Origin: Amphiura filiformis
Lineage: Eukaryota > Echinodermata > Ophiuroidea > Amphilepidida > Amphiuridae
NCBI RefSeq assembly: GCF_039555335.1
Contig: NC_092636.1
Span: 61,749,706 to 61,813,705 of the forward strand
DNA length: 64,000 bases
Direction of reading: 5' to 3'
The notes under the pieces are model-generated. The model was given only the letters and a program-made list of their open reading frames with translations, had not been told where the DNA came from and made no database searches. Position numbers and translations under genes: made by a program. Below are positions 1-11,340 of this stretch, piece after piece. How positions within the stretch are numbered: position 1 is the first letter of the stretch; every line of letters begins with the position of its first letter.

Positions 1-483
1 AAGGATAGCATAAATGACTAGGTGGACCTGCTTGGCCTGTAGGGCAAGTAAGGATAGCATAAATGACTAGGTAGACTTGCTTGGCCTGTAGGGCAAGTAA
101 GGATAGCAGAAATGACTAGGTAGACTTGCTTGGCCTGTAGGGCAAGTAAGGATAGCATAAATGACTAGGTAGACTTGCTTGGCCTATAGGGCAAGTAAGG
201 ATAGCAGAAATGACTAGGTAGACTTGCTTGGCCTGTAGGGCAAGTAAGGATAGCATAAATGACTAGGTGGACCTGCTTGGCCTGTAGGGCAATTAAGGAT
301 GGCAGAAATGACTAGGTGGACCTGCTTGGCCTATAGGGCAAGTAAGGATAGCAGAAATGACTATGCGGACCAGCTTGGCCTGTAGGGCAAGTAAGGATAG
401 CAGAAATGACTAGGGGGACCAGCTTGGCCTGTAGGGCAAGTAAGGATAGCAGAAATGGCTAGGTGGACCTGCTTGGCATGTAG
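1..483. repeat. 49-bp minisatellite, about 10 copies, running off the window edge
   Basis: The start AAGGATAGCA recurs every 49 bases (1, 50, 99 and on) to about 480, with a few substitutions per copy. Read on the minus strand each unit contains CCTACAGGCCAAGCAGG followed by TCCACCTAGT, which translates as P-T-G-Q-A-G-P-P-S, a Gly-X-Y pattern. It also contains a pyrimidine-rich CTACAG that resembles a splice acceptor. It lies downstream of the collagen-like exon on the same strand. The array probably continues beyond position 1. Confidence 0.95.
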
Positions 484-725
484 GCATTATAAAGCGTAGG
501 CATTATACATTCTATTTCATTATGAGATGTTTCACGCATTCAAGCACTTCAAAGAGCCCTATCTAGCAACTCTGGAACATAACAATAAGAGTTACAAAAT
601 CTTAACAATCCTTTATGTTCCAGTATTGCTATGCATTTCAAAAGATTAAACCAAGCCATTGGATCAAATGAGCAGGCTGTTAATGTGTTATCATGGGTAG
701 AAAAATTTCAATTTAATTTGCTTAC

Positions 726-894
726 CTTGTGGACCTTGGACTCCTGGAAGACCAGGGGGACCTGTAGGACCATTGGGGATGGCTGAAGGACATGGACAAG
801 TGCAGGTTCCAGTCTGTTGTTGATTGTCTTGCTGTCCGTGGATCATATTTGGCATGGAAACCATAACGATGAGCAATATCAGCTGGTTGACCAT
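726..894 (-). CDS. First coding exon of a collagen-like secreted protein (partial gene)
   Basis: The ATG at 894 opens a hydrophobic signal peptide (MVNQLILLIVMVSM then PNMIHGQ). A short Q/T-rich linker and a Cys-rich stretch (TCTCPCPS) follow, and then Gly-X-Y triplets (GPTGPPGLPGVQGPQG) begin. The exon ends at 726 with the splice donor GTAAGC, splitting a Gly codon after its first base (phase 1), which is usual for collagen and C1q-type genes. Such proteins are secreted and trimerise through the collagen helix; the C-terminal domain that would name the family lies outside the window. The open frame extends upstream to 972, but the internal Met at 894 is preferred because it directly precedes the signal peptide. 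The following exons should lie at lower coordinates or beyond position 1. Confidence 0.75.
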
Positions 895-1529
895 CTTAAT
901 GTCTTGATGTAGAACAGGAATTTGAGAAGTTGAGTCTGTAAAGGAGAGAAAATGAAATCGGCATGTAACCATTTCTCATTTTGTGTGCAAGTGAAGGTTA
1001 CATTGGTATGTACTTATATATCTGATTGTATGTGTGTTGGTATAATGTATGTATGCATGTTTATATTTCCTGTAAGCAGGACCCTGACAGTGAGTTCAGA
1101 AGTACGTTACTGCATGGAAGCGGCCATTGACCCTGTCATCGCGTATCAGGAACTACCGGTCGCGTACGGCGCACTTGAATGCACCCTATATGCACGTTAT
1201 TGATCGCGTAGGACGCTTGTGCTGCTGACGCATTCGTTAGCACTCCGGCGACCCCCGCGTTGCCGTTAGCACCCTATGGCAGCTCCCATACATGTGATTC
1301 GTGGGATTTTATTTTCAGGCTCTGTAGCGTGCAAATTTGGCTGGTCCGTTTTTTACAGATAGGGGGACCTGCTGTAAGTGTACCAAAAACCAAGATATGC
1401 AAGATGCAATTTTATCCCTGCTAAACTATTTTAGAAAGGGGCTATGAAATGAAAACACTAAGCTGATTATAGTGCGCTATGCCAAACTTTCAGGCTTCAG
1501 CACACTAAAATGAAAATTGCTTATTACTA
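895..1529. other. No gene recognised; locally GC-rich patch
   Basis: This is upstream of the collagen-like exon and could hold its 5' UTR and promoter. Bases 1080-1300 are distinctly richer in G+C and CpG than the neighbourhood but give no recognisable protein or RNA. At 1351-1379 TTTTACAG, 15 bases including GGGGGACCTGCT, and then GTAAGTG look like an acceptor, a tiny collagen-like exon and a donor on the plus strand; the match may be chance or a stray relative of the 49-bp repeat. Confidence 0.5.
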
Positions 1530-1765
1530 TCCCAAGTTTGAAGTTGATCGATTATTGCATTTAAGCTACAGAGTGGATTAATTAAAATGGAAGCAAAATA
1601 TGCAAATAAGCTCATTTATATTCATAAATGTGCAAATAACATAACAAAACTATACAGCACATCAGGCCACCATATACTATCACCATAGCAAGTTTGAAGT
1701 TGATCGGTTATTTTAAACTGGAGAGTGGATTAATGAAAATGTAGGCAAAATATGCAACATTATAT
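1530..1765 (+). repeat. Interspersed repeat family D, two partial tandem units
   Basis: The phrases AAGTTTGAAGTTGATCG and GAGTGGATTAAT recur at about 1536-1580 and 1690-1735, separated by TATACAGCACATCAGGCC and CACCATATACTATCACC. The same phrases occur at 5000-5140 and, reversed, at 5400-5760. No coding potential. Confidence 0.75.
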
Positions 1766-2639
1766 GTACATGTCCTTAAAAGTTTTCAATGCATGCTTTT
1801 TCCAGCTATTTTCAGCTGTGACAGCTAGTTGCCATGGCAATTGCCATGGGCAAAGTGGTCCACCTGTCATCATAACCAAGTGGACTTGGGTCACCATACT
1901 ATATGCCCTCCGGCAATTCAGCGCTTGGACTACTTTCAACCAATATTTTTATAATGGGGTTTGAAGTTCAAAGATGCCATATTAAAGTTCAAAAATAATA
2001 TGTAGGCTGCCTGTACAGAAAAGTTTCACTTCCTGATCATCTTCAGTATCTTCGTATATCTACAGGAGGGGAAAAGAAGTTCCTCGATTTCAAGAAGTTG
2101 CTTTGTTTTTTGTTTTTTTTGTTTTTTGCGGGACATTGAAGCCATGCTTGCCAAATTGACATTGACAAAGGTATATTCATCCATAAGTCAAGTTTTTGAA
2201 GTCCACATCAAACAAAGAGGTATCAACTAAATTTTCTTCAAACAAAATCTTTTAAGCAGCTGGGATTTGGGCATTAAAATGAATCCCTGGTCTATTTTAA
2301 GATTGTATTAAAACAGATATAGGTTAATGAACTAGGCTGCATGTGAATTGATGTTAATAATAGGTCTACCGTTGTCCATCGGTCTCTACGAAAATAATCA
2401 CGAATCTTAATTTTTACATTTGACATTTAACTAAAATACTATTTCCAAAAATTGGTGTCATAATTGTTCTGAAAAAAAAACTTAACTACAACTCATTACC
2501 AACATTTAAATTTCATGATTATTATAGGCCTACTTGGTATTTTATATTATCAAGTGTGCATAAGTTTTGCCTACGAAAGTTGACTGCCCATTAAAAATAT
2601 CGGACGCCAATAAGCTACAAATGCAGGGCTCTTCAGAGC
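1766..2639. other. No feature recognised
   Basis: AT-rich non-coding sequence with short homopolymer runs (for example T/G runs near 2105-2130). No convincing exon, RNA gene or terminal repeat was seen on either strand. Confidence 0.4.
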
Positions 2640-3235
2640 CAACAAACTTCCAGCTCTCTCTCCTCTCCTATATGCATATATTTTTAACTTTTAATTTTCA
2701 TATTGTACTGAAAAGTGTGCTATTTACGACAGAGTAACATTGTATTCTGCTCCAAACATACCCAAACTCATTTGCAAACATTCTTAGTTTTTGATATTTG
2801 TAATAAACTTAATAAAACTAAATTTTCATGAAATAGCGAGATACTAATATTTTCACCACCATTCAAAAAAATATCACAAGGGACCAAGCTTCCGCAGTCA
2901 CATGTTTTGGGGTTTCAATACTTCCAGGACTTGGCAAATTAAAACTTCCCTGTCTCGCTTGTAATTTTTTTTTTAACTTCGAATTTTCACATTTTACTAA
3001 AATTATTACTTTCAGCACCTGTATTATTAATTTCTAACATGTATACCCAAACTCGTTTGCAAAACATTCAAAATTCTTGATTTTATACTAAATGTTTCTA
3101 TATTGTCAAGTTTTTTGTGAAATAACGGAATACAAAAATTTACCACCATTTTGAAAATATCACGAGCAAGCCTAGCAATCCAGGGCCTCAGCATGGCCTC
3201 AGCCACCACATGTTTCTGCAGACTAGCTATGCATG
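2640..3235. repeat. Diverged tandem duplication, about 290-bp unit
   Basis: Two neighbouring segments share an ordered series of phrases: CTCTC..TAT, TTTTAACTT, TACCCAAACTC then TTTGCAAA, ATTTGTAAT or its variant, CACCACCATT, AAATATCAC and CACATGTTT. The first set runs about 2640-2910 and the second about 2935-3215. The copies are well diverged, so the duplication is old. Confidence 0.6.
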
Positions 3236-3300
3236 CTTGTGACTACCCGAGACGAGGTGACCTTTGCACTAAAGCAAAGCAAAATTGATCGACCTTGTAA

Positions 3301-4474
3301 GGAACAACCCAAAAGTTCGATGAAGTCCTATAAATGAAAGTCCTTTCGTTTAATAGGGAGGGGCCGGGGAGGGGGTGAAAAGTCTGATTATGTTTGTACC
3401 CAGGCATTTGTAAAAAAAAAGTAGTTACAACATCGGACAAAGTTGATCTTTTTTTTAAGGATTTATTATCAGTCTATAATATCGAATTGATTAATTCGAA
3501 TTAAACAATTCATCGAGTGACCATGGGCAGCGCCATTAGACATGTTACAAGACTACCAAGTGACAGGTGACGGACCGTACCCACACAATTGAATAGGCAC
3601 TTGTTTGATAATTTTCATCAAGGTTACTCAAAACTTACCTAGCTAATTTATTATACATCAGGGTCTCTGCCTTTTAATATGTTATGAAAAACTTAATTTT
3701 AAAAATATCTGCCGACAATGAAATAAAAATCCATCGACGGATAGTCTTGTTATGCTCTCACAAACTTAGAAAAAATCTGAAAAATCCAAAATTTTGGTCT
3801 AAAACATACCCAAGGTTACTGCTGTCCCATTCATAAGTACAGGAAGACCACCTACAGCGTTGAGGTCAACTTTCTAGACTTCCTGTCTACTGGCAGTAAT
3901 GGCTACTACCCAGTTCTAACATCAATGAATTGATTAATTCGAATTAATCAATTCGATATTATAGACTGATTATATAATTTTAAAATTTAGTATTTTCTGG
4001 AAGTACGAGTTTGACATTTTGCAGTGGTCGCTTCAGATGATTTCAAATCAGTAGAGTGCAGGACGTAGGCCTACTCGTAATTCGCAAACTGCAATTTATA
4101 TAACTTCATTTTCAAAGCAGTTGTACAGTTAGGCCTATACCGCAATTTGATTTTTTTTTATTAAAAACCCAGCAAGTCATATTTTTCCGCTCCAAAAAAT
4201 GTACGAAGAAAAATATTTTAAAATAAAATGGAATAGTCAGTTGTTTCTTCCATAAACATGATCAATGTCCAAGCATTGCATCGCCAAGCCCCCCCCCCCT
4301 TAAACAACCACATCCACCATAAAGACAGCCCTGTATTCTATATGGGTTAGAATTTTCGATATTTGACACTTATGTCAGCAGGGGCGGAGGGGGAGTTGGT
4401 TAGCTTTCTACCCGGGGCCTAAAACGAAACGGGACTTTCGTTTATAGGACTTCATCCAAATTTTGGGTTGTTCC
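3301..4474. mobile_element. Fold-back element with ~50-bp inverted arms, itself interrupted
   Basis: GGAACAACCC near 3301 followed by GATGAAGTCCTATAAA is matched in reverse complement at 4425-4474 (TTTATAGGACTTCATC, then GGGTTGTTCC). The arms are imperfect over about 50 bases. The interior has no open frame and contains a second, nested inverted-repeat element (3470-3968). Confidence 0.65.
3470..3968. mobile_element. MITE-like element with ~35-bp terminal inverted repeats
   Basis: CAGTCTATAATATCGAATTG at 3470 is matched in reverse complement by CAATTCGATATTATAGACTG ending at 3968. The palindromic stretch TTGATTAATTCGAATTAA follows inside each end. Flanks share ATTAT, a possible 5-bp target duplication. 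The length is 499 bp with no coding capacity. It lies inside the fold-back element at 3301-4474, so it is the younger insertion. Confidence 0.8.
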
Positions 4475-5003
4475 CTAATGTGATCCATCGTTTGTTGTGG
4501 CTCTGTGCATGTGCTTTAGCGGGTCAGCTTCCACGAAATTGTATATGTCAAGTGAAACTTCTTAACCACGTGTGACGCGGATGAATATGAATAGTGTGAT
4601 TAGTAAATAATCAGATCTGAAACATTTCATGATGTTGCATTTAATATTTACAAATTTACAATTTACAAATAAAGATACTCACTGAATATGTCACACATAA
4701 AATTTAATAAAGAAATCCTCTAAATAATATAATATACTTGGAACTACATTATGTTATGGAATTCAATTTTCTCAGTGATTTGACTCAGCGAGCCAGGTTA
4801 ACCTTGCCTCCAGAACATCGGGAATGTGTTGACACGCAAGTGGACAAACATCAGCAGGTGTCGAGTACTGGCCAGGAATATGAGATTAAATTATGATATC
4901 CAATTTCGGAAACTGAAACCAGTTGAGCAAGATTTATTGCCCTCGCTTTTTTCTAATCGAGGGTAATTTTGCATAAGTTGTTTAAGGACCCGTTGACGGG
5001 ATG

Positions 5004-5760
5004 AATAAGCTCATTAATATTCATAAATATGCAAATGACATGACACAAACTATACAGCACATCAGGCCACCATATACTATCACCGTATCAAGTTTAAAGT
5101 TGATTGGTTATTGCGTTGGAGCTGCAGACAGACTGCCAAATAGACAGCCAAACAGACAACCATTTGGATGATAACAAATGCCCCACATTTGTGTGGGGCC
5201 AAAAATGGTATAAAACCTAAAAGCCCCAAAGATAAATATTATGTTTTTCTTTCTTCTTTTTCAAACTTGGTCCCATTTGTGACCTGCTCTATATTGACAT
5301 TTCATGATTTGAATATTACTGGCCCCACACATATGTGGGGCTTATGTTATCATCCAAATGGTTGCCTGCCTGGTTGTTTGTTTCTTTGTTTGGATGTCCG
5401 GGCAGAAGCAAATTCATTAATCCACTGTCCAGCTCCAATGTAATAACCAATCAACTTCATACTTGGTACGGTGATTACGATATGGTAGCCTGATGTGCTG
5501 TATAGTTTTGTGTCATGTTATTTGCATATGTATGAATATGAATGAGCTTATTTGCATATTTTGCCTACATTTTGCCTACATTTTCATTAATCCACTCTGC
5601 AGCTTAAACGTAATAACCGATCAACTTCAAACTTGATTTGGTGATTGGATATGGTGGCCTGGTGTGCTGTATAGTTTTTTGTGTGTCATGTTATTTGCAT
5701 ATTAATGAGCTTATTTGCACATTTTGCCTATATTGTCATTCATCCACTCTGCAGCCTTTA
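5004..5760. repeat. Fold-back arrangement of family D units around a CCCCACA...TGTGGGG hairpin
   Basis: CCATTTGGATGATAACA with CCCCACATTTGTGTGGGG (5160-5200) is mirrored by ATGTGGGG then TGTTATCATCCAAATGG (5321-5361). The flanking family-D sequence is inverted too: plus orientation at 5004-5158, minus at 5362-5560, with a further minus-orientation unit to about 5760. Together this is a large imperfect palindrome, suggestive of a non-autonomous fold-back element. Confidence 0.75.
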
Positions 5761-6335
5761 TGTGGGGGCCACCTTAATTATGAACTGTGTAATTCTAGTA
5801 TAGATAGCATCACTACTTTTCATGATATGGATAATTTTGTAAATGATGCCTTGATATTTTTGCCAAATTGCTATTCTGAGGAATGGGATAATTAGTTTCC
5901 TGCCTTACACAGGATTGAATAGGGATTATCATAGTTGAACTTTTATTTATTGATTTAATAACCTTGTACTTTCAAGGATTTGAAAGGCCACTTAATCCAC
6001 AGTCAAATACCATGAACTTAAAAATTCCAATATTTCATTTTTTATGGGAATGTCATGACCTATAACTCAAAAACATGTCTGATGACTTGTTCTGGGTTTT
6101 GTTGGAGCTGATAGTCACTCACCCCTAGATAGATATGGTCACATTTAGGGATGCTCATTTGAATACAAAATATGGAATTTGCGTTGTTTCACACAACTAC
6201 ATTCATAGGTCCGCGGTTGTTGGCAAGGTCCACAGACAGACAAGTTATTATAATGATCCAATCTTGCAGGGTGAAAGTCCACTTTTGACAAAAAGCCTGA
6301 AAACAGTGAGAAAATGAACAGAATGACCCTAAACA
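5761..6335. other. No feature recognised
   Basis: AT-rich sequence between the family D repeats and the LINE tail. Short open frames here have no recognisable domain and no splice framing. Confidence 0.4.
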
Positions 6336-6685
6336 TTTATTTATTTATTTATTTATTTATTCTTTCTTTAACCAGGGTAGCCCCTTCAGTAACTGGTACT
6401 GATCTCCAAGGGGCCCTGAGTGACAATTACAGCACACAATATAATAAAAGAAGTTGATAACAATTAAAAGCAATGCATGGAAGCAAAAGTTACTTAAATA
6501 CAGTATTTACATTGTACATCAGGTCAAGTAATAATTACATTATACAGAATAGATAACATTGTACAAGTTTTACAATCAAATAGTGAGTAAAAGACCAAAA
6601 AATTATATAAATTTGTGGAATTCAATAAATCAAATAATTAAGTCAAATCACAATTTTGAAATACAGTTTTTAAAAGTATGAACGG

Positions 6686-8007
6686 TCATAGAATCAAAGT
6701 TTCCACGGATGTCTTGGGGAGTCTATTCCAAGCATAACATGATCTGTAGTGAAAAGTTCTCTTACCAGGATTTATGTTCCATTTTGGAATGACAAGAGAA
6801 TTGAAAGTTTGGCTTCTAGTACCATGAGTATGAAGAGATTGCATATAAGAAAATTGAGAAAATAAATATGATGGTGCATTATGGGTAAGACACTTGAACA
6901 CAATAATCAAAAGTTGTTTCTCCCATCTTGTATGAAGTTTATCCCAGTTAAGAGAATCCATCATGTCTTTAATAGGTGTTCTTATATCCGCTGATAAAAG
7001 AATACGAGCAAGTCTATTATGATGTACTTGAAGTGAAGTTGAAAGAGAGTTTATGCAATTTGTCCAAACAGGACTACAATAGTCAAAGTGTGGCATGACA
7101 AGGGCATTGGCAAGCATTTTAAGGGTATCATTTGGGAGATAATATTTGAGTCTACGAATAATGCCAATACGTTTTGAGATATTAGAAGAGAGATGGTTTA
7201 CATGTTCATGCCAAGATAATAATTGATCAAATACAACACCAAGATACTTAAATTTATCAACTCTTTCAATATTATTACCATTGTACGAAACATCAATGTC
7301 ATCAAATGTATTCAGCATATAACTAGTACCAAAAATCATGAGTTTTGTTTTCTTGATATTCAAGGTGAGATTATTTTCATTCAACCAAGATGCAACATTT
7401 GACAAATTTTCATTTAATTCTGCTTGAAGAGTTGCTGCATCATTAGAACTACAAATAAGAGTTGTGTCATCTGCATACATTATAGTTTTACAGTTTACAG
7501 AGTTTGGAAGTGAATTTACAAAATGATAAATAATAAAGGCCCCAAGATTGTACCTCATGGAATACCAATATTCACATCTTTAAAGTCAGACATAATAGAG
7601 GAAATGTTAACAGCTTGAGACCTATTACTGAGATAAGAAATAAACCATTTTAGACATGAGCCAGAAATACCACATTGCTTTAATTTGTTAATTAAAAGAC
7701 TATGGTTGATGGTATCAAAAGCCTTCTTGAGATCCAGGAAAATTGCACCAGTTAATTTTCTATCATTCATGTTTTTAAGAATGTAGTCAGAGGTATCAAG
7801 AAGGGTTGTAGTGGTTGAGTGGTTACTCCTAAAACCAGATTGAGATGGGTGAAGAATACCTTGTTTAGATAAATAAGAATACAATTGGTCATGGACAGCA
7901 CGTTCCAGAATCTTAGAAATTATACATAATACAGAGATAGGTCTATAGTTACTTACATCTGATTTGTCACCATCTTTATAAATAGGTGTGACTTTTGCAA
8001 GTTTCAA
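6686..8007 (-). pseudogene. LINE ORF, 3' part: reverse transcriptase, frame-broken
   Basis: Two open pieces make up the domain. Piece one (8007-7555) carries RT motifs from KVTPIYKDGDKSDVSNYRPI through SQSGFR and FLDLKKAFDTINH to NIGIP. Piece two (7558-6686) carries the catalytic MYADDTTL, then KKTKLMIFG, the thumb motif KYLGVVFDQ, and a C-terminal region (HHNRLARIL and on). The join contains an in-frame TGA where PQG is expected and then a one-base shift. Piece one begins at a TTG after a one-base loss at the expected S-D-L-K-L-A junction. The copy cannot make a full enzyme. Confidence 0.9.
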
Positions 8008-8459
8008 TCAGAAGGAAATATAGAAGTGTACAATGAAAGATTACATATATAGGCAAGAGAGTCACAAATAATTGGTGCAGAAAGTTTCAAGAGTTTCACA
8101 TTGAAATTATCAAGACCAGAGGACTTCTTATTTGAAAAATTACAAATTTAAAGTCAAATACAAAAGAAGGAGTAATAGAACCAAAATTAAAATTACTAGA
8201 TACATCATCATCATTACATTCATCATTAGTAACATTTTTACATGAATCATCGTCACTATTATTTACATTGTCAAATTTTTGAGCCAGAGTAATTCCAATT
8301 GATGTAAAGAATGAGTTGAATTCATTAGCAATATCTTTATTACATGTTGTAAACCCATCATCTGTTTGAATAGATCTGACACTTGCATTATTTCTTGGAA
8401 TTAGTTTCTTTATTGTTTTCCATAATTTAGTATTATTATTTACATTTTCTTCAATGGCA

Positions 8460-10196
8460 TCAGTACAATATTTTTTTTAAGTATCTATTTAAGTTATTTG
8501 CTTTGTTTCTTAAAGACTTAGCCATCTTCCAATCTTCTGGATCATTAGTTTTATGTGCTTTTGAAAAGAAGTAATCTCTATCTTTAGTCAGTTTAATGTA
8601 GTCCCCATTAATCCACTCAGGAAGATGACCTTTAATTCTTTTCTCTTTAAGTGGGGCATGTTTGTCACAAACATCATTAAATGTCTTCTTCCAAACATCC
8701 CAAGCATTATTTACATCATTATAATTCATTATATCATTCCAGTTTATGTTCTTCATGTCGTCAATAAAATCATCAGCATTAAATTTTTTGAATGAACGAG
8801 TTTTAATTGTTTTTGGAGGCAGTTTAATTTGTTTATTTTTACGTATTACATAAATCATGCAATGATCACTAAGACCAAGATTATGAACTCCTGAAGATGA
8901 TACCTTATCTGGTTTGGTAACAAATGCTAAATCAATTTTAGTTTTACTTGTTTCAGTTATTCTTGTATAATCTTTAATAAGTTGTTTCATGTTACTGTGA
9001 GTGGCAAGAGTATTTACTTTACTTGCTTCATACCTTTTACATAAGTCTAAATTAAAGTCACCTACAATTATTACATCATCATATAAGGAGGTGTAGTTTT
9101 GAAATACTTGATCTAATTTGTCAATGTAATCGACCTTCGAGTTGGGTACTCTGTAAACTGTACCAAGAAGGAGAGCCTTTGTATGTGGCAAATTGATCTC
9201 GATCCAGAGTGCCTCAATATTATCATCATGCAAATTAGACTTTTCTTTAAAAACAACACCATCTTTCACATAACATAAAATACCACCATGCTGCATTCCT
9301 ATTCTATCAAGTCTGCATAAATTGTAACCTTCAATAATTAATTCATTATCAGTATCATCATTTGTTAACCAAGTCTCTGTCAAACATAAAATATCAATAT
9401 TATTCTGATAAAGCAGAATTCTTAAGTGATCAACTTTGTAGCGCAGGCATTGAATATTGAGGTGAGCAATTTTGAATCCTTTAGTTATATTACAATTAAA
9501 ATCAATAAATGGTTCTTCACAAAAAGGAAGTTCATATAGACAAGTTCTAAAGAAGCAAGAATTACACCAATAAGAGGCACTAGAGTTGTAATCAGTAGGT
9601 AAACAATTAATATGAAAATGAAGAGAACATTGTATACAAGAAACTATAGGCTGAGACGCTATAATTTTTCGAGAACAGGTGCCACAAAAATTCTCAGCTT
9701 TAGACAAATTAATATTTGAATGATTGTTATGAATATTATTTTGAATATTTTTTACATCACGAGAATAATTATTTGGAACATGGTGAATAACATTATTTGT
9801 TTGATGACAAGAAACATGTTTGTCATCAGTACAAGTAAACTTTACCTGCTCAGACCCTTTGTCAATTATAGTATTAGTACAATGGTCAATAGTTATTGAT
9901 GGAGATTGAATAGATGGAGTGGTTTGTTGAGATGAATTGTTAGTAGCACTTGAAACTGCATGGTTATTAACAGTGATAGTTGAGACAGGATGATGGGATT
10001 GAGAACTCAAATCTGTATCACCATTATTTGAAATATTTTCAGTGATATTATGATCATCAGTAGTTGACAAATTGGCATCTAAAGTTATGTTATGAACATT
10101 TTTATCATTACCAGAACTAGAACAATTTGTGTTAAGAAGGGTCATATCATAATTATGAGAACATGTATCATGAAAAGTACATAAACTTGCATTCAC
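8460..10196 (-). pseudogene. LINE ORF, 5' part: PHD finger plus endonuclease
   Basis: The 578-residue frame has an N/S/T-rich low-complexity start. A Cys-His zinc finger follows at about residues 171-214 (C-x2-C, C-x2-C, H-x2-C, C-x2-C spacing, PHD-like). Next is the APE-type endonuclease from about 243 to 455, with the signatures AHLNIQC, LTETWL, YRVPN, VIVGDFNLDL and GLSDHC. All the main endonuclease motifs are present. The start at 10196 is a GTG, not an ATG, and is not a credible initiator. The frame ends prematurely at 8460 after KKILY, and the next segment (IEENVNNNTKLWKTI and on) continues in another frame. Confidence 0.88.
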
Positions 10197-10290
10197 AAGA
10201 ACATCATTAATATTATTTTCATTAACTTTATCATTAGGTGTTTTAGAGTTTGATTTTAGATCAGGCTGAAATTGTGTAAATCTGGACTAC

Positions 10291-11340
10291 TAGAAAGCCT
10301 GTAAACTTTCATCCTTGTTCTTGAAAAGAAATCACTACCTTAATATGAAAGTTTGGAGATGACGTTTTATATTCTAAACATTAAATTGGAATATAAAAAG
10401 GTGAACCCACAAAGTGATGAAGTGTGTCGACCGGCCACAAAGGCTTGTATTTTCCAGATAACAGGCCCCAATAGAAATTGACCAGTAGGCAAAAAAAAAA
10501 GATTGTTTGCTTGTCCTCCACACAACTTTTTTGGATATTTTTTTAAAGGTCATAGTCAAAACATGACTGTATGCCTTTAATTAGCTTAATAACTAGCCCA
10601 AATAGTTGTGAAATGGGATATTCTCTACTGTATACCACTTCATTCATGTTTTTAAAACAGTTTAGAAGTGTGTAGAAACTGTAAAAAAAAAACTTTTCAG
10701 AATGCCAAAAAGAATTTTTTTTTGGCCTTTGCGGTCATTCTCCGCTATTCACTGGAAAAATTCCGGATGCTCAATAGAAACACGCTAATTTTCTCTCCCT
10801 CTCTCTCTTTCATCTTCTCTGAGAAGCTCTTGAGTGAGGCTCTTGAGATACATGTTTTTAATGGTGTTCATATTTCATTTTAAATATTTGTCTGTTTTTC
10901 AGAAATTATATAAAAAGCATGTATAAGGCTATAATATTGTAAGATTATTTGAGTATTTTTAATGTTGATAGCTGCAAAACAAAGGCGGTAATGAAAATTA
11001 ATCAATTATGCAAAATCAGCCTCTACAACATGTTTGTTGCCGCCATTTTTCCGGAACTAACTTTGAGTAATGTAATTTTGTCAATAATGGTATCCCGGGC
11101 AGAGATTGATGGCAAAATAATATATAAAATGAAAAAGATTACAATTGACTGACCATACTTTTCGAGCTATGGGTAACTCTATCCAAACAATTAATTTTCC
11201 ACAGCCTTACTCAAAATCAAAATGAATAACTTCAGAGTAATTCCTCTTAATCATGTCACATACATGTATTTATAGATGCATTCAAATAAGATGACATTAT
11301 TTACTTCTAAATTCAGGGTTAAACATTCATTGATTTTCCT
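10291..11340. other. No feature recognised
   Basis: AT-rich non-coding sequence flanking the LINE. CTAAACATT occurs at about 10374 and again next to the LINE tail at about 6333. If the element's 5' end is near 10370 this could be a target duplication, but a 9-base match in AT-rich DNA is weak. Confidence 0.35.

Larger units (their letters stand above)
6336..10290 (-). mobile_element. Non-LTR retrotransposon (LINE, CR1/L2-like), nearly full length, inactive
   Basis: Reading on the minus strand the order is a PHD-type zinc finger, an apurinic-type endonuclease, a reverse transcriptase, a 3' UTR of about 350 bases, and a tail of repeated ATAA (plus-strand TTTATTTATT at 6336-6361). This is the architecture of CR1/L2-group LINEs, which copy themselves by target-primed reverse transcription. 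The frame is broken several times: near 8459, between 8160 and 8007, at 8007, by a TGA in the conserved P-Q-G motif near 7546, and by a shift near 7525. The 5' end is not clear: the endonuclease frame stays open to an in-frame stop near 10290 without an ATG, so the copy is probably 5' truncated. Confidence 0.9.

Noticed and set aside
6331..10383. CTAAACATT as target duplication of the LINE
   Set aside because: Only nine AT-rich bases, and the 5' end of the element is not defined, so the match may be chance.
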